Both the position numbers and the translations under genes were made by a program. This document shows positions 1-14,173 of a stretch of DNA of 64,000 bases, in pieces. The stretch covers positions 992,001 to 1,056,000 of the forward strand of contig JACCIC010000094.1 of the NCBI GenBank assembly GCA_018907035.1, in the 5' to 3' direction. Source of the DNA: Sycobia sp. Sy_11. Its lineage: Eukaryota; Arthropoda; Insecta; Hymenoptera; Epichrysomallidae. Positions within the stretch are counted from its first letter, which is position 1; every line of letters begins with the position of its first letter. The notes beneath the pieces were generated by a model that was given only the letters and a program-made list of their open reading frames with translations, searched no databases and was not told the origin of the DNA.

Positions 1-85
1 GCCTGCATGTCAGATAGTAAATTAAACCAAAAAATACCAGAGAAATATTTTATACAATGAATTTATTTAGGACGAGGAAGAAATG

Positions 86-87
<2 letters not shown>

Positions 88-157
<70 letters not shown>
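88..157. repeat. (TA)n followed by (AAT)n
   Basis: A 38-bp (TA) run is followed within a few bases by about nine AAT units. Confidence 0.95.
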
Positions 158-900
158 TAAGTTTAGCTATACAGTATAGTCTAGTCGTATCAAAATAAAC
201 ATTCGCGCTGTTAGTTTATCGTTTAATCCGTTCTACCTTCTCTTACAGTAGGAAGCCGTAGTAGTTACAGCTCAACGGAATCTTTATAATAGTTCAATTA
301 ATATTTTCCTAAGGCTGCCATTATAAGAAAAATGTTAATATAATCAACATTATTCTTAGATAAAAAACGGTACGAATATAAAACTATGTATTATCGTACA
401 TATTGACCCATTTTTAATACCCGTATTCTTATTCGTATTAGAAGCTATGCCGATAAATCGTTTAATAAATGGAGCCTTAATTTAAAATCTGTAGGTACGT
501 TAAAAAATACGATCTGTATTAAAATATATTTTCATCGTTCGGATGTTCGGATAGTCGGCACGTGGTCGGTACACGAGGCATAAGCGGAGGTATTATTATT
601 ATTATTTTTTTTTTAATACATTTCATATTTAATTGATTTTACCGTACAACAGCGAGTAGCTGAAAGAGCGCGCAAAAGTAACAGATCGTTTTTCAGACTC
701 TCCGGGGTCACTTGGTATTTCGACTAACTTCGCAACCGCGATTCTTGACGAAGCGAGGTGTGATCGTAATAAACGAGGAAACGTAACGAGGCGTGGTAGT
801 ATCGACATTGATATTACAAAATATTTATTTTACATCGATATTTTTTTTTATCTATTATAATTACTTTATTCGCGTACGCACTTATCTTAGAGTTTAAATC
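158..900. other. AT-rich non-coding stretch
   Basis: No exon, RNA gene or mobile element recognised. A few CpG-containing patches (540-800) only. Confidence 0.6.
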
Positions 901-1354
901 TTTCTTTCAACCGGGCATTATTTGCCCGTTAATTCGACTGATCAAACGAATCGTGCATTTTCGATTATTGCCCGACTTTGAACAGTTCAAAGGCAACTCC
1001 TCCTCGCGACGACAAGCTGAGAAATAGATAATAACCGTCGCCGCTCGGTCCGGAATCCAAATGCGAACGCTTAATTCGGATGCTCTCGGTCACGCTTGAT
1101 AAGGACGACGAGCCAGTGAAAATTCTGCGCCCCGACCTCGTCGACATTCTAGTGCAACCGAGGCCACAAGAGTTAATCGAGCGATGAATGCGCGAGGCTC
1201 GGAAAGAACGTGAATAGAACTCGCATACACCGAGCCTAGGATAATATACAGTTGTATATCGTATCGCGATATGAGGGGGGAGGTGGGGCGAAAAAAATCA
1301 TCGATACGACTCTTCCGACCGCCGTGATGCTTTCGCGATGCACGGGCTCGTCTG

Positions 1355-1389
<35 letters not shown>
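1355..1389. repeat. (CA)n microsatellite
   Basis: About 35 bp of CA in CpG-rich DNA. It generates false open frames on both strands. Confidence 0.95.
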
Positions 1390-1390
<1 letters not shown>

Positions 1391-1898
1391 GGCATGGCTG
1401 TAAAACGGAGCACTCGCGCAATGGGAAGGCGGGAAAGGTGGCTCGCTCGGGCTGTAGGCGCGCGGCGGGCGGATGGAAAAAGGAGAAAATTGCAATCCGA
1501 ATGGGGAAATGAGTTATACTGGAAAAGAAAGAAACGCGCGTGCCTCCTGCGTATGCAAAGGGCTAAATAAAAAGGGCGTTGGTGAACTCTCTCCCGCCCG
1601 CTCTCTCGCGCTCTCTCAGTCTGTCTCTCGGCGTTGGAAATCCAGGTAAAAAAAAAAGAGAAAAATGTGCTCGTGAAAAAAAATTCCGAACCCCCGCGTG
1701 GATGGAAAATAAAAAGTAAAGGGCGAGAGAGAGACAGAGAGGGGGAGGGGAGGGAAAGAGAGGAAAGAGGCCGGGACACGAACGGAAGAACGAGAAGAAA
1801 AAATGGGCGAAACCTGTATCGCTCGGCGCTTAATGGGATCCGAGCGAATGTACGAGTGCTACTCGGCAGTGCTCTCTTCCTTCTGCCTAACTGTCTGG

Positions 1899-1903
<5 letters not shown>

Positions 1904-1956
<53 letters not shown>
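1904..1956. repeat. (CT)n microsatellite
   Basis: A 53-bp CT run inside the first CpG-rich block. Confidence 0.95.
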
Positions 1957-1960
<4 letters not shown>

Positions 1961-2816
1961 TCGCGTGCTGCATGGGCTTCGCGTCATTATACGTTACACG
2001 CATGCGTCTCCCGGACGAAAAAAGACGAAAAAAAAAAATAGATAGATAGAAAGATAGTGAGTGAGCGAGAGAGAGAAAGAGAGCAAAATTGGAATTTAGC
2101 CGGACGCGTCACGTACTTTTCTATTCTCGTTACCGCGTGTCCCGCACCTCTCTTCTCTTCGCGTCAAAGCGGCGTTTTTTTGGCTTTTTTTTTTTTCGTT
2201 GTTCGAGGCACCCTCTTCATCCGTCCGCGTGCAGATTTTGATTTTTGTTTTTCAAGCGATCTCCCCACACCACGCCGCACGCGTCCTCTCCTCTACTTCT
2301 CCTTTTTTCCGGCTTCCCTCCCCCTCCGTTTGTTTCTATTTTGCCGTTATTATCAAATTGTTCGTTTAGAGAGTGATTTATGCAAACACGGCCGACGGAG
2401 TGTCGGACCGCTCGAAGGGTCGCGGATTTTTTAATTACGCGGGATGCGCGACGGCGGACAGCTACATATGCGTACGTGAACAAGCGCACGGGTTCGTCAG
2501 ATCATAGGAATAAATGTATAATATACGAAGGAGAAAGAGAGAGAGAGGCATTTCTCTCGCTGGCGGAACGAAAAACATTTTTTTTCCCCCACTCTAATAT
2601 ACAGACGCGATTGGCAAATCGGGACTGACCCAACTGCGTTGGCAACTCGTCGATATATTATTTTATAACTTTATAACATACTACTGGAATAGCTTCGTAG
2701 AATTCCATAGATCGCTATATCTCCACGCGCGTGTTACTTTTTCTCTTTTTTCTCCTCACCGTCGAATGAAAATCAAAGTCAATGAATGAACAATTTTTTC
2801 GGAAAATCATTTTATT

Positions 2817-2840
2817 AAAAAAAAAAAAAAAAAAAAAAAA
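2817..2840. repeat. Poly(A) run
   Basis: 24 consecutive A. No retroposed body or target-site duplication was identified upstream of it. Confidence 0.9.
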
Positions 2841-3050
2841 CGTTGCACTTTCAACGAGCATTTTTTTTTTATAGTTAAAATGTCTAACAAATGCACTGCG
2901 CGCTGTCAATTTCAACAGAACTTCCCGATTTGAATTGAAAGAGAAAAGTTTCCGAGCTTTTCGCGCTGAAAATAGGATCGGTCAAGTGTATAACATTGCT
3001 TAATGTAATGTACAATATTTATAGAGAACATTGATTTGCACGGCGAGTCG

Positions 3051-3088
3051 TGATATTGTCGATGAAAATTGATATTGTCGATGAAATG
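3051..3088. repeat. 19-bp tandem duplication
   Basis: TGATATTGTCGATGAAAAT is repeated head to tail with one or two differences. It is probably replication slippage. Confidence 0.85.
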
Positions 3089-4504
3089 ATTTTAAAAAGT
3101 TTACAATTACACGAATATGGATCACTTTTGTTCCAAAAATGCATTTTTTTAACGATAACGAAACGGTTTTTTCGTTTTTACGATTAATTGACGCATATAT
3201 TTTTAAAAATAACACTGTTAGCCGACTTTTTAATAATTATGCGTTAAAACAAAAGAACTGCATAAGTTTAATCTTGTGCATGTAAATTTAGTACTCCTTG
3301 GTTAATTTAAAATCTCCGACTCTGCAACAAAATGTAAAAATTTTAAATCGGATCGATAAAGGTTAGTGTATATTTAAAATTTTCCTTACATTACAATTAC
3401 AAACCCCATAGTTTATCGCTGACTGACGCGGCAGCTACTGCATACGTCGATGAATCGCGAACTCGAGGCCAATTGATTTACGGGCGGATCAGAGCAGGAG
3501 TCGCCGATACACGGGTTAAACAGGCCGAGCCGTATGGTGCAGCTTTTCAATGCGCAATAAATGGACGATCGTTATAGGACCAGCACTGTCTCGCTCGCAA
3601 GATACGAATAACCGCGACGATAAGGCCGCGGAAATCGGGAAATTATTTAAATGGCCCGCTCGGACGATTTCCCGTCGTGATTCGCAAAAATCATGCGATA
3701 CGCGGATTTTCTAATAATTACTTCGCGAGCTCGTCGGGGAATTCCGTAGCTTTATACGGATTCACCGATGGCAATTGTACGATAGTATTATAGGATCGAA
3801 CTTTCAGGCTTTCTTAATAAAACTATAAATGTTTTGAATAACATTTAGGTGATTATTTTTAGTTTAGTTATTTTGTAGACTGTATATGGTGCGTATGCAT
3901 TAATGGTTATATTTATTAGCGGGAAATCCCTAGGTATCGTATCTACCGAGGCAGGCTCATTACCGATACGCGTCTGGACCTGTCAAAGGTACCGTTAGGG
4001 ATCATTCGCGCTCAGACTCGACTGTAACGCAACTATACCTTAAATACCGTTAGATTAGTTAATAATGTATACCTGTTGCAAAACAGAAGACAGATTTTGT
4101 TTGGACACCGAGCGAGAAGGTTGGTATAGCAGTCTTGCGTCGTTTTGATCGTGCGAGTTACCTGTAAACTTATTTTTATCCACGATTCAATAAACTTCAG
4201 TGATTTAAATACGATTTTTGAGAAATAAAAACTTATTTTCCATCTCCATCCTGACTCTTTTTACAATTTATTGTTTCAAATGATTAATATAAAATTTTAT
4301 TTATTGATTTATTTATTTTTTATTTATTTTTTTAAACTGATTAATATAAAAGAAAAAATTTTAATTAATTAAGAAAGATCGTTAAAAATATGTAAGAATT
4401 TGAAAATAATTTTTGAGTCTAGACACCCCTTTCATGGAAGTAGTAGTGAAAGCATGAAAATATTTCCAGACTAAAACGGAAACTTGACCATCGAAGAGTC
4501 TATA

Positions 4505-4507
<3 letters not shown>

Positions 4508-4556
<49 letters not shown>

Positions 4557-4593
4557 AAAAGGCGAGATTAAAGTTACACTTTTCCGACTAGTA

Positions 4594-4653
<60 letters not shown>
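4508..4653. repeat. Two adjacent (TA)n runs
   Basis: (TA)n at 4508-4553 and 4597-4653, both introduced by TATGCATATA and separated by about 43 bp of unique sequence. Confidence 0.95.
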
Positions 4654-4657
<4 letters not shown>

Positions 4658-5912
4658 TATACATAGACATATACATATATACATATAGTAAAATGTAACT
4701 GCTTCGAATTAAGACACCTGGAAAATTAGCCGAGTCGTTTAATTTTATTATTGGGGGTATAAAAATAGAAATCAGTCCGGGTAATTAAATGAAATAATGA
4801 AAAGGGCCGTTATGAAAATTTTTTAATTAAAGCGATGTGCAAAAAATTTCAAATTTAATTAAAAAGATCCTCCATCCTTCCTGTCGGAGTCTCCAATTAT
4901 TTGGCCGAGAGCTATATATATATACGCCCCGGTGCGCTTTTACACACAGATGCGCGTGCATGGACGCCCGCGCGCATAGACACATACGCAGGGAGAGAGA
5001 GAGAGAGACTCACACGCGCGAAGGCACACAGAGGTGACCAAAACCGACGTGAGTCGCCTGTAAAAGTCGAGGAGAAATCATTGGAGTCCGGCGCGCGGTT
5101 TCCGTATTCCCTTCAGGGAGTTTCTTTGGGGTGACCCAACTCTCCTTCACTTATCTTAATAGTAATTTAATTGGAACCGAGTCTGGATGATCTACTTCGC
5201 GTTAAAACCGATATCTCCTCATCCTTTTGATCTTTTTTTTTTCTTTTTTTAATAGATAGATACTAGGACAGTATTATTGGTAAACGGAATTGACAAAATG
5301 CCTTTGTTGCGAATTTTGAGCTTGACTAAAATGTATTTTTGACAATATTCCGCCGTTTAGCGTAAACTTGCGATATTCGTAGGCTCTATAGCTCGCTTGA
5401 ATTTTCGAAGAATAATGCTCCTTTTTCCTTCGTTCATCTTTACTGTTCATTTTTAATGCCCAAATAAGAAGATTTTTCAAAAGAACAATTACGCTGGGAA
5501 AAGGTTCTTGGCCCGATGTTAAAAATATTTTTATTCGTAAATTTCGAAATTTTTTGTAGCCGACAATAAATCTGGCACAATATATCTGGTGATAAATTTT
5601 TTATGAAGAAAAGAACGTTAAAATAGATCGTTTAAGGATTCAAATTCATTGTTATTAAAAAAAAAAAAAAACCGAAGATCCCAGAATAATGTAATAAATA
5701 AAATTTATCGATTATTAGAGACTTATTTTCGTCATTTGCTCTTCGAAAGTTTCATATGATTCTGAAAGGTTGCTCAAATACTCGGGGGGGGGGGCGACTA
5801 GTGAGCGGAAAGTTATAATATACAACTGGTGAGAAATGATGGTTCAAAATTTCCCGAGTAAATGAAGTATAATAATAAATTTCGTCGGGCTTACAGTTCT
5901 TTTAGAACGAGC

Positions 5913-5916
<4 letters not shown>

Positions 5917-5970
<54 letters not shown>
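5917..5970. repeat. (TA)n microsatellite
   Basis: A 54-bp perfect AT dinucleotide run. Confidence 0.95.
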
Positions 5971-5976
<6 letters not shown>

Positions 5977-7319
5977 CGTAATAGATAACAGCAACAAAGT
6001 AACAATATAATAACTTACCTATAAGATATTATAATATATAAATACGTATAAACGACTGATAATTTCACAGTTTTTTCTTCTTCTTTGCTTACATTACGTT
6101 TTTCTTACCTGATTGGTGTAGTCTATATATACATACATATATATACTTACATACTTTTAAAATTATGAGCGAATGCGCGACGGACCACTTTTTGCCCGCA
6201 ACGTATTGCTCACTGCGCTCTCATGTTGTCCCACGAGCATGAGCGAGTAATATCAATTATTCATATATCAATCGGGCTCGAGCTTACGTGTGTTCCGTAT
6301 CAAGGAATCGGATTGAACTGTATAGACGTTACGCGAAAATTCGAATAGCTAGCCAACCGTGTGGGTCGAATAAAAAAAAAAAATTAATTCCTCCTTGCGA
6401 ACGTCGTTCGTCAGAAGCAGCGGCACAGTGAGCCTCGCGTTTTGTCGCATTTCATTGAAAATATCGTCGCCAATCCGTAAACCGCTCCTCGCGTATTTTT
6501 AATAATAAAAACACCTGGGCTTTGCTTTTTACGCAGTATCAGACATATTCAAATATTAATAATTAGAATTGTAGTAAAGCGAATGAATATACGCGCGTCG
6601 CCATGTTTCTGCGTAAAAAAGATACGCGTGTATCTGTATATACGTATATTTGGAATTGCGCTGTTGACAGGCGTCGAGAATAATAGCGCAAGACGAGCGA
6701 AGAGCATTCTTTCCTTTTTCAAATATTATTCTTTTATTCCATAAACTTATTATCGGCGAATTGTCATTATTAAAAATTGACAAAGTTGGCTTTGAAAAAT
6801 TTTCTGAATTTTAAAAAAACATTTCATTGACGCTTATCATCGTTTCGTTTCACAATACGAGGTGCGAAAGAAGCGCAATTCTCATAAGAATCGGCGCGAG
6901 TCGTGGGAAAAAGTAACCGTTAATATCTCTTGTTGAAAAACCAACCTCGTGACTTGAGAATTTAACGGGGCCATTGTTGTATATATCAATCCTGCTATAC
7001 GAAATTTCATAATTTTCCCATTGCTTTTTTCCCCCTCGGTCCGTAACGCGGTTGCTAACATTGCTATGCTCTATTCGTAGACCGAAGATAGTCGTCAATT
7101 ACTATGTATGGTTTTCAATTTGTCTTCGCTGTATTGCTTATTATCGTTATTTTATTATATAGGTTGAGGAAACGTCTTTTCGGACGGCTGCTCGTGATAT
7201 CATTGCGATTTAGCGATTGATTTTTCGACATATTATTAGATAATTTAATTCATATTTTAAAAAACTGATTACTTATTCATCTGTTTCATTTCGCGAGTCC
7301 GACTGCCGAACGACGGAAA

Positions 7320-7320
<1 letters not shown>

Positions 7321-7371
<51 letters not shown>
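7321..7371. repeat. (TA)n microsatellite
   Basis: A 51-bp perfect run. Confidence 0.95.
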
Positions 7372-7374
<3 letters not shown>

Positions 7375-8763
7375 CTTCAGCTTGCAACTTCGGGTGCCTG
7401 TAACCATCTTGTAATCTTGTCTATTGCAACGAAAAAAATTAAAGATCGTTGAGAAAATAAACTAAAAAAATTTATGGGCACCTATGTTATTGAGATTATT
7501 CACTTAAACGGTTCGTTAGTGGATTTTTAATAAGACAATGAATGTGCCAATCGGAATAAGCATATGCAGTTCTCTCGCTCTGACTTTGAAACCTCTCGTA
7601 AAGCTCTCATAAACAGGAGTATAACTTGAACATAAAAGAGGACTCTTTAATACACTTTCGAACAATACAATGAAATGATATGTTGGTTATTGTCTTCTTT
7701 ATAACTATAATAGATAAATGCAATAGGTAGTTCAAAATCGAAACATAAGTAATACATAATACAGTGTAATATCTGCACGCGTAATAATTTTTTCTAATAT
7801 AAATATTTTGAAATAAGAGGTGAACCGAAGGTTATGTTATCGCGGTATACATCGATCAAGCGCTTTATAGGTATATTTATATAATTTACAACTGTCAATG
7901 TAACCTTTGCATTTTCGACTCTACGTCGTCAATTCGAGATTATTTTCTACACTCCCCCCCCCCCGCCGCACTTACACCGTCACAATACCCTTTTAGTCGA
8001 CAGTTTCTACTCCTCGCGTCCGGGCTATTTCAACGAACGCCTCCCATTTTCCTTTTTTCCTTCTTTGTCACGAAGAATCGATTTCTGTCTCCGTCGGGCA
8101 GACATAATTTCCTGCACATGCATATGTAGACGAGCGCTGTCGCACGCGTATATACGCGTTCATGCCTTTGCGTTGACGCGCGCTCTGTAGCTCGCAGTTA
8201 ATTATCTATGCATGGGAATCGAACTCGACGAATTTGCGAAAGCCGTACGGGTCGAATAGTTTCTTTTTCCGTCTAATGGAGAGAGAGAGAGAGAGTGACA
8301 GATACGCGAGAGCTATGATTTTTTTATCCCTTCTTTTCCTTCATTTTACGTTTCCCCGTCCGTTCCCCTCGCTCTTCGCGTCTTATATTTCCCCTCCTCC
8401 TTCCCCTCCCTCCTCCGCACGGGACACTCGGCCATATTCCGCTCCCTCCAGCCTCCTAGTTTTCTTATTTAATTTCAGTTTGATATCATCTTTCGCATAA
8501 CGTATAGAAAAATTAAATTTAACGCCCGGGGAAAAGTATACGGTAATTGAAGTTCTTGTTTATCTCAAAGTTATTCCGAGCAGGATTATTCGTTTCACGG
8601 CAGCGTTACACTTACAACTCCGTGTACAGGAAGAAAAGTAAATAAAAATTTTATCTGCAACGTTGTTGCCGTTTTAGTGCGATATTAAAAATATATATTA
8701 TACAGCTTTAGGGCGCAAGTAATCTCTATGTATAATAACTTCATAAACAATATACATATATAC

Positions 8764-8768
<5 letters not shown>

Positions 8769-8807
<39 letters not shown>
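8769..8807. repeat. (TA)n microsatellite
   Basis: A 39-bp run preceded by the imperfect ATACATATATACATATG. Confidence 0.95.
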
Positions 8808-8809
<2 letters not shown>

Positions 8810-9150
8810 TTATAATACATGTTAAATTACACCTGTAAATTTAAAATAACAAATAAGCGATAAATTAAGGCGAAATTATATACATAAATTTCAGATTGTC
8901 AAAAGTTTTTCTTTATTTTTGTAAGTACGTTAATCACGGACAATGGAAGCGTATTAAAATAATTCCGCTTTAATGCGACATTCGAAATATTATAATTACC
9001 ATTTGCTATCTTTATCGTCCAGTCGTTTATGCATTAAGCATAAGTAAGTAAGTTAACTACGGGGTGACTCTATGCAATGCCAAAAGACTGATTTACGATT
9101 TTCGTCGACTTAATCGCGGGGCCGAGAACGCGATTGTTACAGTCTTTCAC

Positions 9151-9152
<2 letters not shown>

Positions 9153-9204
<52 letters not shown>
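9153..9204. repeat. (TA)n microsatellite
   Basis: A 52-bp perfect run. Confidence 0.95.
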
Positions 9205-9207
<3 letters not shown>

Positions 9208-9819
9208 GTATTTTATGATCCGTAAATACGCTTGCTCGGAATTGTCGCCTCGTATTGAAATGGTGGGCGAATGAATTTTACAAAATTAAAGATGCAGTTA
9301 TGTAAATGTACTACTGAGATTAATAGTGTTAGGGGGGGCGAGGGGCATATTTTCTTTCGAATATAGCGGAGAACAATTTCAAATTTAATGTATGAAGGAG
9401 AGTTAGAGGGAGACACAAATATTCTTTATGCATCAAAATAATACAATCACTAATAATTCTTATTGATATTTTTGATTCTCCAATTTTTCGAAAGTTTTTA
9501 TAACTTTTACAAAGGCTAGACTTGTCTTTAATATGTCAGGAAACTGTGTTTTATTATCAATATGAAAAAAATCTTTATTCAAATGCTCTCTTCAAAATAT
9601 GTTCTTTCGAAACACATAAAAAATTTTGTTTATACAAAAAATGCATTTTGTTTATCTTCTTTATTTTATACAAGAACAAAAATCTTTATTGCAAATATTC
9701 GATCCTCACGTTTTTGCACTTCTAAAGAAATTTTATGATCCACTGAATAAAAATGAGAAGTATAACTTATTCTGTAGTGATCATCTATATATATATATAT
9801 TTAAATTTTCGCAAAAATG

Positions 9820-9823
<4 letters not shown>

Positions 9824-9876
<53 letters not shown>
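9824..9876. repeat. (TA)n microsatellite
   Basis: A 53-bp run; a shorter TA tract lies at 9786-9801. Confidence 0.95.
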
Positions 9877-9880
<4 letters not shown>

Positions 9881-10050
9881 ACACGAAACGCTGTAATAAT
9901 CAATTTACTTACTTTTACAAATGCATCGAATTCCTCCAGCTGCTAACTATTCCTCTATTCACAGTTCGTTCAAATAATACTCCGAATAAATATTATTCCA
10001 AGTAAAAACTTTATACCTTATCAATATATAATATACATATATATTAGATC

Positions 10051-10063
<13 letters not shown>

Positions 10064-10105
<42 letters not shown>
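10064..10105. repeat. (TA)n microsatellite
   Basis: A 42-bp run. TATATTAGATC occurs on both sides (10041 and 10101), suggesting a local duplication. Confidence 0.95.
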
Positions 10106-10107
<2 letters not shown>

Positions 10108-10295
10108 TCCCAGGTAATATATAAGAGAGCAAGGGATATAAAAATGAGCCATATTAAACTTTTGCGAGCTTTCCGTGATACTCCGTTCTATACTCATGTA
10201 TATAGATAATACTTATTTATATACGAAAAGGAATTTCTAGCACCTATTATCATTTAGAATTCCAGCGCGATCAACCAGCCGACAAATATTTCACG

Positions 10296-10302
<7 letters not shown>

Positions 10303-10337
<35 letters not shown>
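10303..10337. repeat. (GA)n microsatellite
   Basis: A 35-bp GA run. Confidence 0.95.
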
Positions 10338-10341
<4 letters not shown>

Positions 10342-10569
10342 TAAAACACGCGCGTGATTCTTTACACCCTCCTCTCGACACTACATACATAATAACTATA
10401 TATATACATATTTTCCACCGCTTAAAATTCCCGCGGGCGAACTAAGAGCGCTTGCGTAAATCCCCTAAAACTCGCCCCCCCCCTCCTTCACCGTCGTTCG
10501 TTGGCACATTTGGCTCTTTTTGCGCCTGTCCTATCATCCCCGCCAGCAGGTTTTTCTCCGACCCACCGC

Positions 10570-10574
<5 letters not shown>

Positions 10575-10624
<50 letters not shown>
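10575..10624. repeat. (TA)n microsatellite
   Basis: A 50-bp run at the left edge of a CpG-rich block. Confidence 0.95.
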
Positions 10625-10627
<3 letters not shown>

Positions 10628-11490
10628 GATACACGCTGCACATCAACTCGGCCCCTGAAGCGGAATAATAATTCCTGGAGCCGCGCGAATACGTCGGTAA
10701 ATATACGCGCGCTGTTCCCAACCCCCCGGAAACGATACGATTTTACCCCCCCCCCCCTGCCCCTCGCAGTCTCTCGAGCCGCGCACGGGCGAACTTTCGA
10801 GCGCGCCTCGCTGCTCTTTGCTCTTTGGAGGAGGGGGGAGGGGCGCTGGTCCGCGCGCGAAATATGAAACGAGCGCTTAATAATTCCGACTTGCGCGTCG
10901 GAGCCGCCGAGCGTAACCGCGAACGTTATTATGGGCCGCCCCCCCTCTCCTCCTGACCCCCTCGCTAAGGATCCCAAAGTTTTTTCCCAGCCGAGCGAGA
11001 ATGGCAGTTGTTTACGACGAGATTTGCCGGCTGAATAGTAATTTTAGCCCGATGCCCCGGCGATTTTACGCCGGGACCTTTATCCCCCGCCCCCTTGCTA
11101 CCCGGCTTCGTATCTATAGATATACGTGTCTACGCGTACGTACGGTACAGGAACGCGAGGCGGCGCTGCGAGCCGAGAGATGTATAAGGCATTTGTTCGA
11201 GTTTTACCGCGATTTCGACGCCGAGAGCCGCGGCGACGGCGGTGCCCTCGGCGGTGCCCTCGGCGGTGCCGCCGCTTCCTGGATTAGCTTTGTGCTCGTT
11301 GTAAAAAATGAATTCCTCCCGGCGATATTAGTTTATTCTCCGTGCTCTGTCTATGTAGAATTTTTTTCTCTTGTATCTACGTATTTATTTATTATTTTTT
11401 TTTTTTTGGTGAAAGCCGAATTCGAAATGAATGGATTAACATTAGAAGTAACGGGGAGGAGGCGATTAAGTTTATCGTCGTTTTAACGCA
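10625..11490. other. CpG-rich block
   Basis: High CpG with C and G homopolymers. A 161-codon plus-strand frame at 11001-11486 starts ATGGCAGTTG but has no recognisable domain, and it runs into a T-rich hydrophobic tail. It is more likely regulatory DNA or an untranslated exon than coding. Confidence 0.35.
11239..11276. repeat. 12-bp GC-rich minisatellite, about three units
   Basis: GGTGCCCTCGGC is repeated with the last unit altered to GGTGCCGCCG. It lies in a 161-codon open frame (11001-11486), where it would read as Gly-Ala-Leu-Gly repeats. I do not consider that frame coding. Confidence 0.8.
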
Positions 11491-14119
11491 GGCGATCTCT
11501 GTGAAGGACGAGAAATACGAAATCCTTCGAAGTCAAATTGTAATGAAAGCTCGCTTCGCAGGAGATTCGCGTATCTGTATGAATGAAGATCTCAAGTTCA
11601 AATAGATATTGTAGAGATATAGACGGAGGGGGGGGGCGGATTGAATTTTAGCCAAAAAAAAAAAAAATAAAAGTTACTAAGACTTTTTCTTAAATTTTTT
11701 ACGACTCAAATCTTTATGTATACGATGCACACTTACTTTCGGATTCAGAACATTGAAATTTTTCAGCAATTTTCCATTATTTAAACTTTGTTCGTTCGGA
11801 CGTAAAATAGCAGTTTTTACAGCGGCGTCGAAAGGTCTGACAGTTCTGATGGGCTCAGATGCAGCTACAGACCGAGCGTATAGAAAACCAGAGACAGCAG
11901 TCCAGAAAAACATCTCGTCGATACCGAACTTATAAATGTCAAACCTTGATTCCAAAAGCAAACTACCCGCCGAGTATTATAAGTAATTGGCCGAACTAAT
12001 CCGTTGATTATCACGAGAAACAAAATCATTAAATAAAACGTCCGATGTGTACTAATAATTAATGCGAGCAGATGTCTCTTTGGATCGCCAAAATTTTTTT
12101 GCGTCGAGCGCTCTTTTTCCTATTTTTACGATCGTCGATGGAACAACAACTATTAAATGATTTAACAACAACTCATGTGTATATCAAAAATTTAGATGTT
12201 AATTGTTTCTGAAATGAATTTATAAAAAAAAAATGTAATTTACGCTCGAACACGGTAGATTTACATTGACTGAAAATATTCTCTAAATTTTCAGTCTAAG
12301 TTCTGTGCATAAATATTATTGGTTTTCAGGACTTCTGAGTTTGAATTCGAAATCTGTGCAGGGAAAGGAGGGGCAGAGGATAAAAGTGCCAGACACAGAA
12401 AAATATTGAAATAACGTCCCTAAGAATTTCAATTAAAAATATTGATATTCATGTAAGCTGTAAAAATTACGTTCGATCGAGATTATTTAAATAGTTGTTA
12501 TAAGAAACTACGCAAGACTCTTTTCACCTACAACTTATTCTTGAAATCTGATAACTTGTATTAGTCATTCCTCGTTACAGATTAAAATGGAGCACCCACT
12601 GCGTTTGAAAACGAATTCATTGCTCGTTTAACAGCATAATATGTAATTAGCACATTCATTTTATTTACATTTATTACATTCAATAATAATTAGTTTTTTC
12701 CCGTTTACACTCTTATGAACATCATAAATATTGTAGCGTAAAAGCCAGATTCGATTAAAAATTAGTCACAGCCAAATAGGTTAATATAGCCACATAATGG
12801 CGTAAAATAATTAATACATAAATTAATTAATCTACCATTCCTTGAAAAGTCAAATAACTGAATATTTATCAAATACTCATTCTATGCGTAAAAATATGCG
12901 TAAAAATAAAGTTCTCATAATTTGAATAATTTTGCAGTAGACAAGCAGTGAGACTGCAAAAAATATTAATAGAAACAATTCACTTGACAAACACTACTGC
13001 TGAATGATGAATAAACAAAAGACTAGTAAACTAAGTAGGTGTAGTATCAGCGCGCTCAAACGAATGAAAATTTTCATACGAAGAAATCACCGTATTGTTT
13101 TTGCTATAGACTGAATACTCTACATTTGTTGTATCTAAAATTAAAAGAAATAAATATTTGCTTATCACGGATATAAATGCACGACTTATCGAGTGTGTAG
13201 TCATTTTGAAGCCTTAATTTTAATACGAATTCAATTTCACTTCTGACTGTCAAATCTATTGCGAAAAAGGCATGCACCATTATATGAAAAAAAAGTTTAT
13301 TTTCACAAAAAAGAAAAAAATTTTGTAAATTTATTCTTCATGGAAATTATCATCTAGCTTAAATTTCGAACATAATTGTCTCAAAAACAACTTTTTAATT
13401 TGTGGATATTCCATTAACATCAACGACAGCAGAAAAACACAAGCGATGCGAGCTGCAAGTTCGAAATTTTCAATTTTTTTACCACAATATTTTAAACAAA
13501 CTATTTCCATTGTCTTGTAGCTAACGTTTAACTGTCATAGTCGACATTACAGTATCAAATTCATATGTCAACTATTTCACCAATGTTGTCTTAACAAATT
13601 CCTATAATGAAGACTATGCTGCAAGTCACTAAGGAGAGTAGGCAAATAGAGTTTGAACTATCATTTACCACGACTTATCTTTATACGAATCTTTTTTATT
13701 TGTTATAATGTTTTTTGTTGTTGTCAAATTAAATGCACCATTATCATTATTATTTAAAATCAAATATGTTTATATGATATTCATTGTAACTAGAATTAAA
13801 CGCGTATCTCAACATGTTTAATAATTAGTATAGAAAATGTCATAACTAATACATTGCCATCATAAGCGAGCAAGTTTAGTAAAAAAGATAAATTCGCATT
13901 TTAATACGTAATTTAATTAAGGTTAAACAAATTTAAGAGTAGTTAAGCACAAGTACGCAACGTCATGGAAAGTTTTCGTAAAACCCAAGAAAACTTAAGA
14001 TTATAACTTTCGCGTATATAATGCAGTACAAACTTTGATATAAGTTGAACCTCTGCTCTTAAAAAATGTTTAATTTTTCGAAAAGAACCAGCAAATTTGA
14101 TATTAATATTTCCTTAATA

Positions 14120-14124
<5 letters not shown>

Positions 14125-14169
<45 letters not shown>
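14125..14169. repeat. (GA)n microsatellite
   Basis: A 45-bp GA run in AT-rich DNA. Confidence 0.95.

Positions 14170-14173
<4 letters not shown>

Larger units (their letters stand above)
901..2640. other. CpG-rich block with CA and CT repeats
   Basis: A CpG-rich, low-complexity block full of purine and pyrimidine tracts. Overlapping open frames on both strands (up to 229 codons on the minus strand, 135 on the plus) are low-complexity Ser-Leu, Arg-Glu or Cys-Val and resemble no family. It could be a promoter or enhancer; the sequence does not decide. Confidence 0.4.
2841..10500. other. AT-rich non-coding DNA with many (TA)n runs
   Basis: Islands of higher GC lie at about 3420-3770 and 4900-5140, without exon-like structure. 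No dipeptidase exon was recognised on the plus strand and no other gene on either strand. Confidence 0.55.

Noticed and set aside
1090..1779. 229-codon minus-strand open frame
   Set aside because: Composed of Ser-Leu and Cys-Val repeats from CT and CA microsatellites in CpG-rich DNA; no domain or splice context.
11001..11486. 161-codon plus-strand open frame in a CpG-rich block
   Set aside because: Ordinary start, but no recognisable family, a minisatellite inside it, and a tail made of a T-rich tract; CpG-rich DNA has few stops by chance.
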